Source: Methyloligella halotolerans
GTDB taxonomy: Bacteria > Pseudomonadota > Alphaproteobacteria > Rhizobiales > Methyloligellaceae
DNA length: 64,000 nucleotides
Assembly: GCF_001708935.1 (NCBI RefSeq)
Contig: NZ_MASI01000003.1
Span: 285,501-349,500, forward strand
Direction of reading: 5' to 3'
Part shown: positions 9,133 through 17,340 of the stretch, in pieces
Position numbering within the stretch: the stretch's first letter is position 1
How the letters are laid out: each line of letters opens with the position of its first letter
Made by a program: the position numbers and the translations under genes
Notes under the pieces: generated by a model
Told to the model about the DNA's origin: nothing
Database searches by the model: none
What the model saw: the letters and a program-made list of their open reading frames with translations, nothing else

Positions 9133-9378
9133 ATGACGAAAATCACCTATCACGTGGTCGAGCACGACGGCGGCTGGGCCTACAAGCTCGGCGATGTCTA
9201 TTCGGAGACGTTCCCGTCCCACGATGCGGCGCTGGGCGCGGCGAAACGTGCGGCGGCGGAGCAGCAGCTCGGCGGCTCCACCACGGCGATCCAGTGGGAA
9301 GATGCGAAAGGCAAGTGGCACGAGGAGCTGTCGCGCGGCGACGACCGGCCTCAGACGGAGGTCGAGGACGACAGTTAG
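9133..9378 (+). CDS. DUF2188-like small protein
   Basis: An 81-residue soluble protein. Its first part (ITYHVVEHDGGWAYKLGDVY, then SETFPSHDAALGAAKRAAAE) matches the DUF2188 pattern: a beta strand with H-V-V and G-G-W, followed by a helix of Ala/Glu. The start ATG at 9133 has GGGAGGAGG upstream. Function is unknown; such proteins are often stress-related in rhizobia, which is inference here. Confidence 0.7.
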   Translation: MTKITYHVVEHDGGWAYKLGDVYSETFPSHDAALGAAKRAAAEQQLGGSTTAIQWEDAKGKWHEELSRGDDRPQTEVEDDS

Positions 9379-9574
9379 CGAAGTCGAAGGCCCAGCCGCT
9401 GACGTGGAAGGCCATGGGCGCGCTCCGGTGCGATGTTTCGGCTCGGATATTAAGCGGGAAGGCGCGACCGGAATACGACAATCTTGGGCATGGATGACGC
9501 GACGCGTAGCGGATTGTTTACGGGCATTTTGCGATTCCCTCGCCTCGGTGCGGAAGCCATGGCATTGTGATCCC

Positions 9575-9994
9575 ATGAGATGCACAAGGTTCAATTTCGG
9601 TGTCGCGACCGCGCTCGCGCTGGCCATCGGCTTCGCGGTTTCGAGCGCGCAGGCCGAGCCCAACTACGCCGCGGGTCAGCTCACGCCCTGTGTGAGTGCC
9701 GAGAAGGCGAAGGATTTCGTCAACGGCCCCGATTCCGGGCTTTCGGATTGGGGGGCGGAGGTGGCCAGCGGTTTCAACCGCGACAAGGCCATGGACGATT
9801 TCAAGGATCTGCAGAAGAGCCATGAGAAGCTGCTGGGCGATATGACGCCCACGGCGGTGGCCACCTGCGATCTCAGCATGGGCACCGATTTGTTCTATTC
9901 GATCCGCCTGCCGGCCGACAGCCGGGACGATGCGGACAAGCTCTGCGCCAAGCTGCAGGATGGCGGCGTCCCCTGCATCGTGCGGAAGAATTAG
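9575..9994 (+). CDS. Secreted hypothetical protein
   Basis: A 139-residue exported protein. Residues 1 to about 27 form a signal peptide ending SSAQA-EP. The mature part is acidic and helical (DKAMDDFKDLQKSHEKLLGD). It ends with a short segment, LFYSIRLPADSRDDADKLCA then GVPCIVRKN, that resembles the last strand-helix-strand of SPOR-type domains, though it is too short to claim one. Three cysteines are visible. The ATG at 9575 is the first that precedes the signal peptide. Confidence 0.62.
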   Translation: MRCTRFNFGVATALALAIGFAVSSAQAEPNYAAGQLTPCVSAEKAKDFVNGPDSGLSDWGAEVASGFNRDKAMDDFKDLQKSHEKLLGDMTPTAVATCDLSMGTDLFYSIRLPADSRDDADKLCAKLQDGGVPCIVRKN

Positions 9995-10082
9995 CTCGCG
10001 TCTCTGTCGGTGAGGCCATAGTGCCGCTTGCCCGACTCCCCCGCCCATGCTTCGTTACGGCCAACTTTGCCAGGGGGACGAA

Positions 10083-11405
10083 GTGGTGCAGCAAGAGACC
10101 GGCTCCAAAAAATCCGACAAGCAGCTCAAGGCCATCCGCCGCCTGATCGAGACGATCGGCGATGCGCTGGAGATCGATGCGTCCGTCGAGCTGTGGGACG
10201 GCTCGACCGTGCCGCTCGGGCGATCGGTCACGAGCCCCCTGCGGTTGACCATCGCGGGGCCGGGGGTGATCGCATCGCTGCTGCGCCGGCCGACTTTGGA
10301 TCGTCTGATCCGACTCTACGCCAAGGGGCGCATCGGGATCGAAGGCGGCACGCTGGTGGATTTCGGCGAGCAACTCCAGGACCAGAGCACGCGGGCGCGG
10401 CTGAAGCATCTCGGCAAGCTTGGCGTGGCACGCATGCTGTTGCCGTTCCTTTTTGCGCCCGGCGACAAGCCTGAGGCGACGCGCGGCTACGAGGGCGATG
10501 ATTCAGGCCACGGGCGACAAAAGGAAGAGAACAAGGATTTCATCCAGTTCCACTACGACGTCTCGAACGATTTCTACCGGCTCTTTCTCGATCCGCGGAT
10601 GCAGTACTCCTGCGCGTATTTCACGAGCTGGGAGGGCGGAGTCGATCAGGCGCAGGCCGACAAAATGGAGATGATCTGCCGGAAGCTGCGGCTGAAGCCC
10701 GGCGACAGGTTTCTCGATATCGGCTGCGGATGGGGCGGGCTTGTCACCTATGCGGTGGAGAAGTTCGGGGTCACCGCCCACGGCATCACGGTTTCCGAAC
10801 GCCAGCTCGACCATGCCAAGCAGCTCATCGCGGAGAAGGGGCTCGGCGACAAGGTGACGGTGGAGCTGAAGGACTATGCGGATCTGACGGGCGAGTACGA
10901 CAAGATCGCCTCGATCGGCATGTACGAGCATATCGGCCTGGCCAATATCCCCGGGTATTTCAACAAGATGCGGAGCCTTCTGTCGGATGACGGGCTGTTC
11001 CTGAACCACGCCATCTCGCGGCGCGCGAAGAAGCGGGGCGGACGGTTCGGCAAGCGGCCGGAGCACAAGGCGATCACCCGCTACATCTTCCCCGGCGGCG
11101 AGTTGGACGATATCGGCCATTCGGTCCAGGCCATGGAGCAGACCGGGTTCGAGGTGCAGGATGTGGAGGCCTGGCGGCGCCACTATGCCCGCACGACGAA
11201 GATCTGGTGCGAGCGGCTCACGGCTCGCCGGGACGAGGCGATCGAGATGGTGGGGCCGGAGCTGACGCGCATCTGGCTGGCCTATCTCGCCGGCGTCTCG
11301 CTGTCTTTCTCGCGTGGCTCCTTGCGTATCTATCAGACCCTGGCCAGCAAGCGGGCGCGGGCGGTGCCGGAACTTCCGCCGACCCGCGCGGATCTTTATC
11401 GATAG
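10083..11405 (+). CDS. cfa: Cyclopropane-fatty-acyl-phospholipid synthase
   Basis: A SAM-dependent enzyme that adds a methylene group across the double bond of membrane phospholipid acyl chains. The N-terminal lipid-binding region is followed by FIQFHYDVSNDFYRLFLD and the YSCAYF motif, the SAM-binding loop FLDIGCGWGG, and SIGMYEHIG, all typical of the family. The likely start is GTG 10083 (or 10086), which has AGGGGGAC close upstream; an ATG at 10047 without a ribosome site would add 12 residues. It stands upstream of corA by about 40 bases and may share a transcript with it. Confidence 0.9.
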   Translation: MVQQETGSKKSDKQLKAIRRLIETIGDALEIDASVELWDGSTVPLGRSVTSPLRLTIAGPGVIASLLRRPTLDRLIRLYAKGRIGIEGGTLVDFGEQLQDQSTRARLKHLGKLGVARMLLPFLFAPGDKPEATRGYEGDDSGHGRQKEENKDFIQFHYDVSNDFYRLFLDPRMQYSCAYFTSWEGGVDQAQADKMEMICRKLRLKPGDRFLDIGCGWGGLVTYAVEKFGVTAHGITVSERQLDHAKQLIAEKGLGDKVTVELKDYADLTGEYDKIASIGMYEHIGLANIPGYFNKMRSLLSDDGLFLNHAISRRAKKRGGRFGKRPEHKAITRYIFPGGELDDIGHSVQAMEQTGFEVQDVEAWRRHYARTTKIWCERLTARRDEAIEMVGPELTRIWLAYLAGVSLSFSRGSLRIYQTLASKRARAVPELPPTRADLYR

Positions 11406-11444
11406 CGGCAAGCGGGACTTGCCCAGGCATCCGAGGAGCCTGCC

Positions 11445-12416
11445 ATGCTCACCATCTTCGAGACGGCCGAGAAGGGGCTCGCGACCCAGGAGGGTTCGCC
11501 GGCGCTCACCGACAAGGTCGTCTGGCTCGACCTCAACGATCCGACGGCCGAGGAGACGCGTTGGGTCGAAGAGACGTTGAATGTCGATGTGCCGACCCGG
11601 GCGGAGCAGGCGGAGATCGAAGTGTCGAGCCGGCTCTACAAGCAGAACGGCACGGACGTGATGACCGCGACGATCATGTATCAGGTGTTCCAGCCGCAGC
11701 CTGCTGTGACCACGGTGACCTTCATGCTCGCCGAGGACAGGCTGATAACCCTGCGATACGCCAATCCGCGCGCCTTCGAAATGTGCGTGGACCGGGCGCG
11801 CTACGAGAACGCGCCGCCGAGCAGCGGGATCGTCGTGCTCCTTCTGCTGCTGGAAGCGATCATCGACCGGACGGCGGATGCCATCGAGCGGATCCAGGGC
11901 GATGTGGACGCCCTGTCCCATACCATCTTCGAGATAAGGGGGCGGGCAGTCACCAAGCAGCGCCGGCTGGACGAGGTGCTGCGGTCCGTCGGCCAGCAGG
12001 GCGATCTCGCCTGGCGGGCCGGGGACAGCGTGCATTCTCTGGGTCGCTTGATGACTTTCTTTGCCTATACGGCCAATGAGCGGAAGGTGGACAAGCTCTT
12101 GAAGACGCGGATCCGGACCGCGTCGCGCGATGTCAGCTCCCTGTCGGATCACGTGAACTTCCTGACCGACAAGATCGTCTTCCTACTGGATGCCGTGCTC
12201 GGGATGATCACCATCGAGCAGAACAACATCACCAAGATCTTTTCGGTTGCTGCGGTGATTTTTCTTCCGCCCACCACGATTGCGTCAATTTATGGGATGA
12301 ATTTCGAACATATGCCGGAGCTCGATTGGTTTTTCGGTTACCCCTTCGCCCTGTGTCTCATGGTGCTTTGCGCCCTGGGCTCCTATATCTACTGGAAGCG
12401 GAAGGGGTGGCTTTAG
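11445..12416 (+). CDS. corA: CorA-family magnesium/cobalt transporter
   Basis: A 323-residue divalent cation channel. A long cytoplasmic N-terminal domain is followed by a long stalk helix and two C-terminal TM segments. The signature YGMN is at the end of TM1 in STIASIYGMNF-like context (TIASIYGMNFEHMPEL), and the second TM ends in a basic tail (YWKRKGWL). CorA channels form pentamers in the inner membrane and carry Mg2+, Co2+ or Ni2+. It lies 40 bases after cfa. Confidence 0.92.
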   Translation: MLTIFETAEKGLATQEGSPALTDKVVWLDLNDPTAEETRWVEETLNVDVPTRAEQAEIEVSSRLYKQNGTDVMTATIMYQVFQPQPAVTTVTFMLAEDRLITLRYANPRAFEMCVDRARYENAPPSSGIVVLLLLLEAIIDRTADAIERIQGDVDALSHTIFEIRGRAVTKQRRLDEVLRSVGQQGDLAWRAGDSVHSLGRLMTFFAYTANERKVDKLLKTRIRTASRDVSSLSDHVNFLTDKIVFLLDAVLGMITIEQNNITKIFSVAAVIFLPPTTIASIYGMNFEHMPELDWFFGYPFALCLMVLCALGSYIYWKRKGWL

Positions 12417-12508
12417 CACTGACGCGAGCGCCTTTGATTTCTGTATTTTAAGAGAATGCGTTCCGTTCTCGGCGCGAGAGCGAGCGCAAGCATGAAGGAG
12501 TTTTCAGC

Positions 12509-12850
12509 ATGACGATTCGTCGCCTCACACTCATGGCTTCCGCCGCCGCTCTTACGGCCGCGTGGGCATTGCCGGCCGCGGCTGCGCCGGGCGCGGGCGT
12601 TTCGCTCCCCGCCGAGCGCGCCCACACGGCCAATGTCCAGCAGGTCGGGTGGTTCAGGAACCGCCGCGACGACACCTATTACGTCGACGGTTCGGGCGAG
12701 CATGTTCGTGCGCCGGGCGCCGATGTGGATACCAATGCCAGCGGCAGCCGGGTTCGCGCGCCGTTCGTGGATGTGGACACCCAGGGCAACGACGTTCGCG
12801 TGCGTGCGCCGTTCGTGAACATCATCCGTCCGAAGAACTGGGCCGACTAG
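12509..12850 (+). CDS. Secreted protein with short VRAP-V-D repeats
   Basis: A 113-residue exported protein with a signal peptide (residues 1 to about 26, ending PAAAAP). The mature part contains three imperfect repeats of about 18 residues built on V-R-A-P-x-x-D/N-V: VRAPGADVDTNAS, VRAPFVDVDTQGN and VRAPFVNIIRPK. AGGAG lies upstream of the ATG (in ATGAAGGAGTTTTCAGC). It is a single gene ended by a terminator. Function unknown; the repeats suggest a small beta-structure. Confidence 0.72.
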   Translation: MTIRRLTLMASAAALTAAWALPAAAAPGAGVSLPAERAHTANVQQVGWFRNRRDDTYYVDGSGEHVRAPGADVDTNASGSRVRAPFVDVDTQGNDVRVRAPFVNIIRPKNWAD

Positions 12851-12880
12851 TCCGGAGCGGACAGTTCCACTGTTTTCAGA

Positions 12881-12909
12881 AAGGGGCTCTCTGATGAGGG
12901 CCCCTTTTT
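12881..12909 (+). terminator. Rho-independent terminator
   Basis: The hairpin GGGGCTCTC/GAGGGCCCC has one mismatch and a TGAT loop, followed by five T residues. It lies 33 bases after the secreted repeat protein. Confidence 0.85.
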
Positions 12910-13018
12910 CATTGTTGCGCGAGACGAGGTGCTTCGATTAATCCCGGTCCCGATTTCCGGCAGGACGTGATAGCCAGAGAGTCGAGGGTAAATTTGCCAA
13001 ACGAGGGTAGTCTAGACG

Positions 13019-14869
13019 ATGCACGGTGAGGAGCTGCTCAAGCTGGCGGTCTTCCTGGCGGCGGCCGCGTTTGCTGCGCCGCTCGGCCGGTGGCTGCAGA
13101 TCAGCTCGGTGCTCGGCTACTTGATCGCGGGCGTGCTGATCGGCCCGTTCGGGCTCGGCCTCATCTATTCGCTCTACGACGTCGAGAACATTCTGAGCTT
13201 CGCCGAGCTCGGTGTGGTGATGCTGCTGTTCCTGATCGGGTTGGAGCTTCGCCCCATCCGGCTCTGGTCCATGCGCTCGGCCATCTTCGGGCTTGGCGGC
13301 ATGCAGCTTCTGGCGACCGCCATCCTGCTCGGCGTGGGCGCGGTCCTGTTCCAGCTCGACATCAACCAGGCGATATTCATCGGCCTTGCGCTCTCGCTGT
13401 CGTCCACCGCCTTCGCCATTCAGATCCTGAACGAGAAGGGGGAGATGACGTCCCGCCACGGGCGCCTCGGCTTCACGGTGCTGCTTTTTCAGGACCTCGC
13501 CGCGATCCCGCTGATCGCTCTCGTCCCGGTCTTCGCCGTCGGCATGGGCGAAGGCTCCAAGATGGATTTGCAGGCCGCGGCCCTTGCCATCGGCACCATC
13601 GTCGGCGTGGTGGTGGTGGGCCGGTTCGTGCTCGCCCGGGTATTCAGGCTGGTCGCGATCACGGATGTGCCGGAGGCCATGACCGCCACGGCGTTGCTGA
13701 CCGTCGTCGGCGTGGCACTCGTCATGGAGGAGGCCGGTCTCTCGGCCGCCCTGGGGGCGTTCATCGCCGGCGCTCTGCTCGCCGACTCCGAATACCGCCA
13801 TCAAATCGAGGCGGATATCGCCCCGTTCGAGGGGCTGCTGATGGGGCTCTTCTTCCTGGCCATCGGCATGACGGTCAATTTCAGCATCCTGCTCGATCAG
13901 CCGATTCTGATCCTGGGGCTGGCCGGCGGACTGATCGCGATCAAGGCCGCGGTGCTCTATCTCCTCGGCCGCTGGTGGGGACTTTCGAACGGACCGGCCG
14001 TGCGGCTCGGCCTGGTGTTGAGCCAGGGCGGCGAGTTCGGCTTCGTTCTGTTTCAGGCCGGGGTCGCGGAGAGGGTCATCGATACACCGCTTGGCAATCT
14101 CCTGACGCTCGCCGTTACGCTGTCCATGGCGGCAACGCCGCTTCTCCTGCGCCTCGACGACATGATCCGCGGATATTTCAAGGAAGAGGCCCCTGACTAC
14201 GAAACACCGCCAGAGGCGGACGGCCATGTCATCGTGGCCGGGTTCGGACGTTTCGGTCAGATCGTCGCCCGCGTGCTGCGCGCCAGGCATATCCCGTTCA
14301 CGGCCCTCGATATCAGCGTGACCCAGGTGGATTTCGTGCGCCGCTTCGGCAGCAACATCTATTACGGCGATGCGGCGCGGCTCGACATCCTGCGGGCGGC
14401 TCAGGCGGACAAGGCGCGGGCTTTCGTGCTCGCCATCGACGACGTGGAGGCCTCGGTCCGGGTGGCGGAGACGGTGCGCCAGAACTTCCCGGATCTGCCG
14501 ATCTATGCGCGTGCCCGAAACCGGACCCATGTACATCAACTCATGGAGCTCGGCATCACCGATATCCAGCGCGAGACGTTCCTATCGGCGCTCGAGCTTA
14601 CCCGCGGCGTGCTGGGCGGTCTCGGCCTGAGCCCGCGCGAGGTGAAACGTCTGACCGACACGTTCAAGGCCCATGACGAACGTCGGCTGTATGACGACCG
14701 GCAATACTGGAGCGACGTGGAGAAGATGCGCGCCAACGTCATGTCCTCGGCGAAGGAGCTGGAGGAGCTTTTCGCCCAGGACATCCAGGATCTCGCCGAC
14801 CAGGGCGAGTTCACTGATGATCAGAGAGATGGGAAAGAACCAGCCGGGCGATCTCGGATGGATGCGTGA
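13019..14869 (+). CDS. Monovalent cation:proton antiporter (CPA2 family, KefB/KefC-like) with RCK domain
   Basis: A 616-residue inner-membrane antiporter. The first about 380 residues hold a dozen hydrophobic helices, including the CPA2 patterns LLFLIGLELRP and FIAGALLADSEYRHQIEADI, then FEGLLMGLFFLAIGM. From about 400 a cytoplasmic RCK_N (TrkA-N) Rossmann domain begins, HVIVAGFGRFGQIVARVL, followed by YGDAARLDILRAA. These proteins export K+ (or Na+) in exchange for protons, often gated by nucleotides or glutathione. Its 3' end overlaps the convergent hydrolase gene by 59 bases. Confidence 0.88.
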   Translation: MHGEELLKLAVFLAAAAFAAPLGRWLQISSVLGYLIAGVLIGPFGLGLIYSLYDVENILSFAELGVVMLLFLIGLELRPIRLWSMRSAIFGLGGMQLLATAILLGVGAVLFQLDINQAIFIGLALSLSSTAFAIQILNEKGEMTSRHGRLGFTVLLFQDLAAIPLIALVPVFAVGMGEGSKMDLQAAALAIGTIVGVVVVGRFVLARVFRLVAITDVPEAMTATALLTVVGVALVMEEAGLSAALGAFIAGALLADSEYRHQIEADIAPFEGLLMGLFFLAIGMTVNFSILLDQPILILGLAGGLIAIKAAVLYLLGRWWGLSNGPAVRLGLVLSQGGEFGFVLFQAGVAERVIDTPLGNLLTLAVTLSMAATPLLLRLDDMIRGYFKEEAPDYETPPEADGHVIVAGFGRFGQIVARVLRARHIPFTALDISVTQVDFVRRFGSNIYYGDAARLDILRAAQADKARAFVLAIDDVEASVRVAETVRQNFPDLPIYARARNRTHVHQLMELGITDIQRETFLSALELTRGVLGGLGLSPREVKRLTDTFKAHDERRLYDDRQYWSDVEKMRANVMSSAKELEELFAQDIQDLADQGEFTDDQRDGKEPAGRSRMDA

Positions 14870-15659
14870 ACGGGCTCATATGGCCGGCGCGGGGGATGAC
14901 CGAAAGCTCGGTGTTCGGTAGGGCCTCGTTCAGCATCTCCACGACGCGCCGGGCCGGTGCCCGTGTCTTGCCCCCGGCGATCAGCAGGGTGGGCGCCTGC
15001 ACCTTCGCGTAGTCCTGCAAGGTGGTCTCCGCCTCTATGGCGACGGTGAATTCCAGCGCCACCTTCGGAATGGTCGCCGCGATCGCACGCTTGAAGCGAT
15101 CGGGCGCAAGAAACCAGCGCAAGCGGCCGAGCCAGTAGCTCATGAAGGCCGCGGCGGCGCGGCGGTCGTCGCCATCGGCCACGGCGGACAGGACGCGCAC
15201 GCCGAGGCGGTCGATCTCCTTCCATTCCGGACACCGCTCCTGACGCAGCAGATGAAACGAGACGGGCTCGATCAGGCAGAGGCTCTTGACGCGCTCGCCA
15301 AGGCGCATGGCCGCCTCAAGGGCCAGGGCGCCGCCATAGGAATGGCCGACGATGTGGATGGGCCCCTCGGCCTTCTCGGCGAGCTCGGTCAACACGCGAA
15401 CATCGCCGTCGATGGAGAAGGGGCGATGGACGGGCCACGCGTCCGAGCGGCCATAGCCGATGAAGTCCGGCGCCAGAAAGTGCCAGTCTTCATGCAGCCG
15501 ATGGATCAGCGGCAGCCATTCCTTGTGGGATGCGCTGGAGCAATGGCCGATGAGCACGGTCGGCCCGGCGCCTTCCTCCAGATAGGCGATCTTCAGATCG
15601 TCGAGCTGAAAGCTTTCCAAGTGCGGCGCGACCGCGTCTTTGGACTCCGACTCCGCCAC
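14811..15659 (-). CDS. Alpha/beta hydrolase
   Basis: A 282-residue cytoplasmic alpha/beta hydrolase. The nucleophile elbow is GHSYGG (within HIVGHSYGGALA). The oxyanion-hole region is IGHCSSASHKEW and the late acid/His part is PTLLIAGGKTRAPARR, then IPRAGHMSPFTHP. DFIGYGRSD is the usual strand-4 motif. The substrate is unknown. It lies 12 bases after the end of rpoH's reading direction neighbour (the rpoH stop is at 15672 on the same strand), so it may be co-transcribed downstream of rpoH. It converges with the antiporter gene. Confidence 0.85.
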   Translation of the reverse strand: MAESESKDAVAPHLESFQLDDLKIAYLEEGAGPTVLIGHCSSASHKEWLPLIHRLHEDWHFLAPDFIGYGRSDAWPVHRPFSIDGDVRVLTELAEKAEGPIHIVGHSYGGALALEAAMRLGERVKSLCLIEPVSFHLLRQERCPEWKEIDRLGVRVLSAVADGDDRRAAAAFMSYWLGRLRWFLAPDRFKRAIAATIPKVALEFTVAIEAETTLQDYAKVQAPTLLIAGGKTRAPARRVVEMLNEALPNTELSVIPRAGHMSPFTHPSEIARLVLSHLSDHQ

Positions 15660-15671
15660 GGGCGCGGCCGG

Positions 15672-17234
15672 CTAGTCGACCGAGGCCGGTTCGTACTGCT
15701 CGGCGGCCGCCTTCTGAACAGCCTTCTGCACCTTCTCGAAGGCACGCACCTCGATCTGACGGATACGCTCGCGGCTGACGCCGAACTCGCCGGACAGCTC
15801 CTCCAGGGTGAGGGGGTCCTCCGACAGACGACGCGCCTCGAAGACCCGACGCTCGCGGTCGTTGAGTCCTTCCAGAGCCTGGACAAGCAGCTCGTGACGA
15901 TTGCTCTTCTCCTCGGACTCGGCGAGCAGGGTCTCCTGGTCGGTGTTCTCGTCGACCAGCCAATCCATCCATTCGCCGCCGCCTTCCGCATCGTTGCGGA
16001 TGGGCGCGTTGAGGGAGGAGTCGCCGCCGAGGCGCCGGTTCATGGAGACGACGTCGTCCTCGGTGACGCCGAGGCTGGTGGCGATCTTCTTCACCTGATC
16101 GGGACGAAGATCGCCTTCGTCGAGGGCACGGAGCTGTCCCTTCATCTTGCGCAGATTGAAGAACAGCTTCTTCTGCGCGGCGGTCGTGCCCATCTTCACC
16201 AGGCTCCAGGAGCGCAGGATGTATTCCTGAATCGCTGCCCGAATCCACCACATGGCATAGGTTGCGAGACGGAACCCCTTGTCGGGATCGAAGCGCTTCA
16301 CCGCCTGCATCAGCCCGACATTCCCTTCGGAGATCACCTCGCCCGTGGGCAGGCCGTAGCCGCGATAGCCCATGGCGATACGGGCCACCAGACGCAGGTG
16401 AGAGGTCACCAGCATGTGGGCGGCGTCGCGGTCGCCATGCTCCTGCCAGCTCTTGGCCAGCATGTATTCCTGCTGGGGCTCCAGCATGGGGAACTGGCGG
16501 ATCTCTTCCAGGTATCGGGTCAGGCCGCCGTGAGCCGAGACGCTCGGAAGCGCGCGCGTGGTGACGCTGCGTCGGGGGGCCGGGGTCTTCTCCGCGGCAC
16601 CGTCATCATCCTCGTCGTCGTCGTCGGAGGCATCGTCGTTGTCGTCGTCGAATTCTTCGTCGAATTCCTCTTCGAGCTCGGACGAGGTCTCCTCCTCCTC
16701 GGCCTCCTGATCCTCAGCCTCGGCGCTGGCCTTCGTCTTGGTCTCCTCGGACTCGGCAGCGGCGGCCTTTGTCGTCCGTTTCTTTGCAGCGGCCGTGTTC
16801 GAGGAGGTTTTCTTCGCCGAAGTCCTGGCGGTCGACTTCCGGGCGGTGGTCTTCTTCGCCGTCGTGGATGTGCCGGCCGGCTCCTTCGCTGTCGAAGACT
16901 TGGGAGCGGACGATTTCGCGGTCGTGGAACTGGCCGATTTGGAAGCGCCGGATTTGGACGGCGCGGATTTGGCGGCGGTCTTTGTCACAGGCGCCTTCTT
17001 TGCGGCCGCCGGCTTCTTGGAGGTGCCAGCCGACTTGGTGCCGGTCTGCTTCTTCGCAGCCGTCTTGTCAGCCGATTTGACGCGCGTGCCTTCGGCCGCC
17101 GACTCCGTCTTCTTGGAACCTGCGCGCATGGTCTTCGTTTGAGAACTGGCCTTCGTTTGGGAAGTCGGCTTGGCGCCGGACGCAGCCTTGCTTGCGCTGG
17201 CCGCCGTCTTCTTCTCTGGGTTGTCTGCAGCCAT
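15672..17234 (-). CDS. rpoH: RNA polymerase sigma-32 factor RpoH with long histone-H1-like and acidic N-terminal extension
   Basis: Heat-shock sigma factor. Residues about 229 to 520 give a complete RpoH of normal length (about 290): region 2 (ISEGNVGLMQAVKRFDPDKG, then FRLATYAMWWIRAAIQEYIL), the RpoH box (KKLFFNLRKMKGQLRALDEG) and region 4 with the helix-turn-helix ELSGEFGVSRERIRQIEVRA. Residues 1 to about 160 are Lys/Ala/Ser/Thr-rich like histone H1, and 161 to 212 are almost all Asp/Glu. No ATG or GTG lies in frame between residue 36 and the sigma domain, and AAGGAG precedes the ATG at 17234, so the extension looks genuinely translated. RpoH normally lacks it. Confidence 0.9.
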   Translation of the reverse strand: MAADNPEKKTAASASKAASGAKPTSQTKASSQTKTMRAGSKKTESAAEGTRVKSADKTAAKKQTGTKSAGTSKKPAAAKKAPVTKTAAKSAPSKSGASKSASSTTAKSSAPKSSTAKEPAGTSTTAKKTTARKSTARTSAKKTSSNTAAAKKRTTKAAAAESEETKTKASAEAEDQEAEEEETSSELEEEFDEEFDDDNDDASDDDDEDDDGAAEKTPAPRRSVTTRALPSVSAHGGLTRYLEEIRQFPMLEPQQEYMLAKSWQEHGDRDAAHMLVTSHLRLVARIAMGYRGYGLPTGEVISEGNVGLMQAVKRFDPDKGFRLATYAMWWIRAAIQEYILRSWSLVKMGTTAAQKKLFFNLRKMKGQLRALDEGDLRPDQVKKIATSLGVTEDDVVSMNRRLGGDSSLNAPIRNDAEGGGEWMDWLVDENTDQETLLAESEEKSNRHELLVQALEGLNDRERRVFEARRLSEDPLTLEELSGEFGVSRERIRQIEVRAFEKVQKAVQKAAAEQYEPASVD

Positions 17235-17298
17235 GAGAGCACACTCCTTGCGGCCTACCCTGCCGCAATCCCGCCACGCACGCCCCCCGGCGGCACTA

Positions 17299-17337
17299 GC
17301 TATAAGAGGTTTCGGTCTAGTGTTAAAGACTAGGACC
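17299..17337 (-). promoter_or_regulatory. Possible rpoH promoter and inverted repeat
   Basis: In the 106-base gap between rluD and rpoH, reading on the minus strand, TTTAAC (17327-17322) and TATAGC (17304-17299) are separated by 17 bases, a plausible sigma-70-type promoter. An inverted repeat (GGTCTAGT, 17314-17321, with ACTAGGACC, 17329-17337) surrounds the -35 side. It could be an operator or the end of rluD transcription. Confidence 0.35.
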
Positions 17338-17340
17338 TCT

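Noticed and set aside
12938..14539. A 533-codon open frame opposite the antiporter gene
   Set aside because: The plus strand encodes a complete CPA2 antiporter with RCK domain. The opposite frame is Arg/His/Asp-rich low-quality sequence.
15252..17333. A 693-codon frame opposite rpoH and the hydrolase
   Set aside because: It is the antisense of the sigma factor. The Gly/Leu/Arg-rich part mirrors the Lys/Ala-rich extension.
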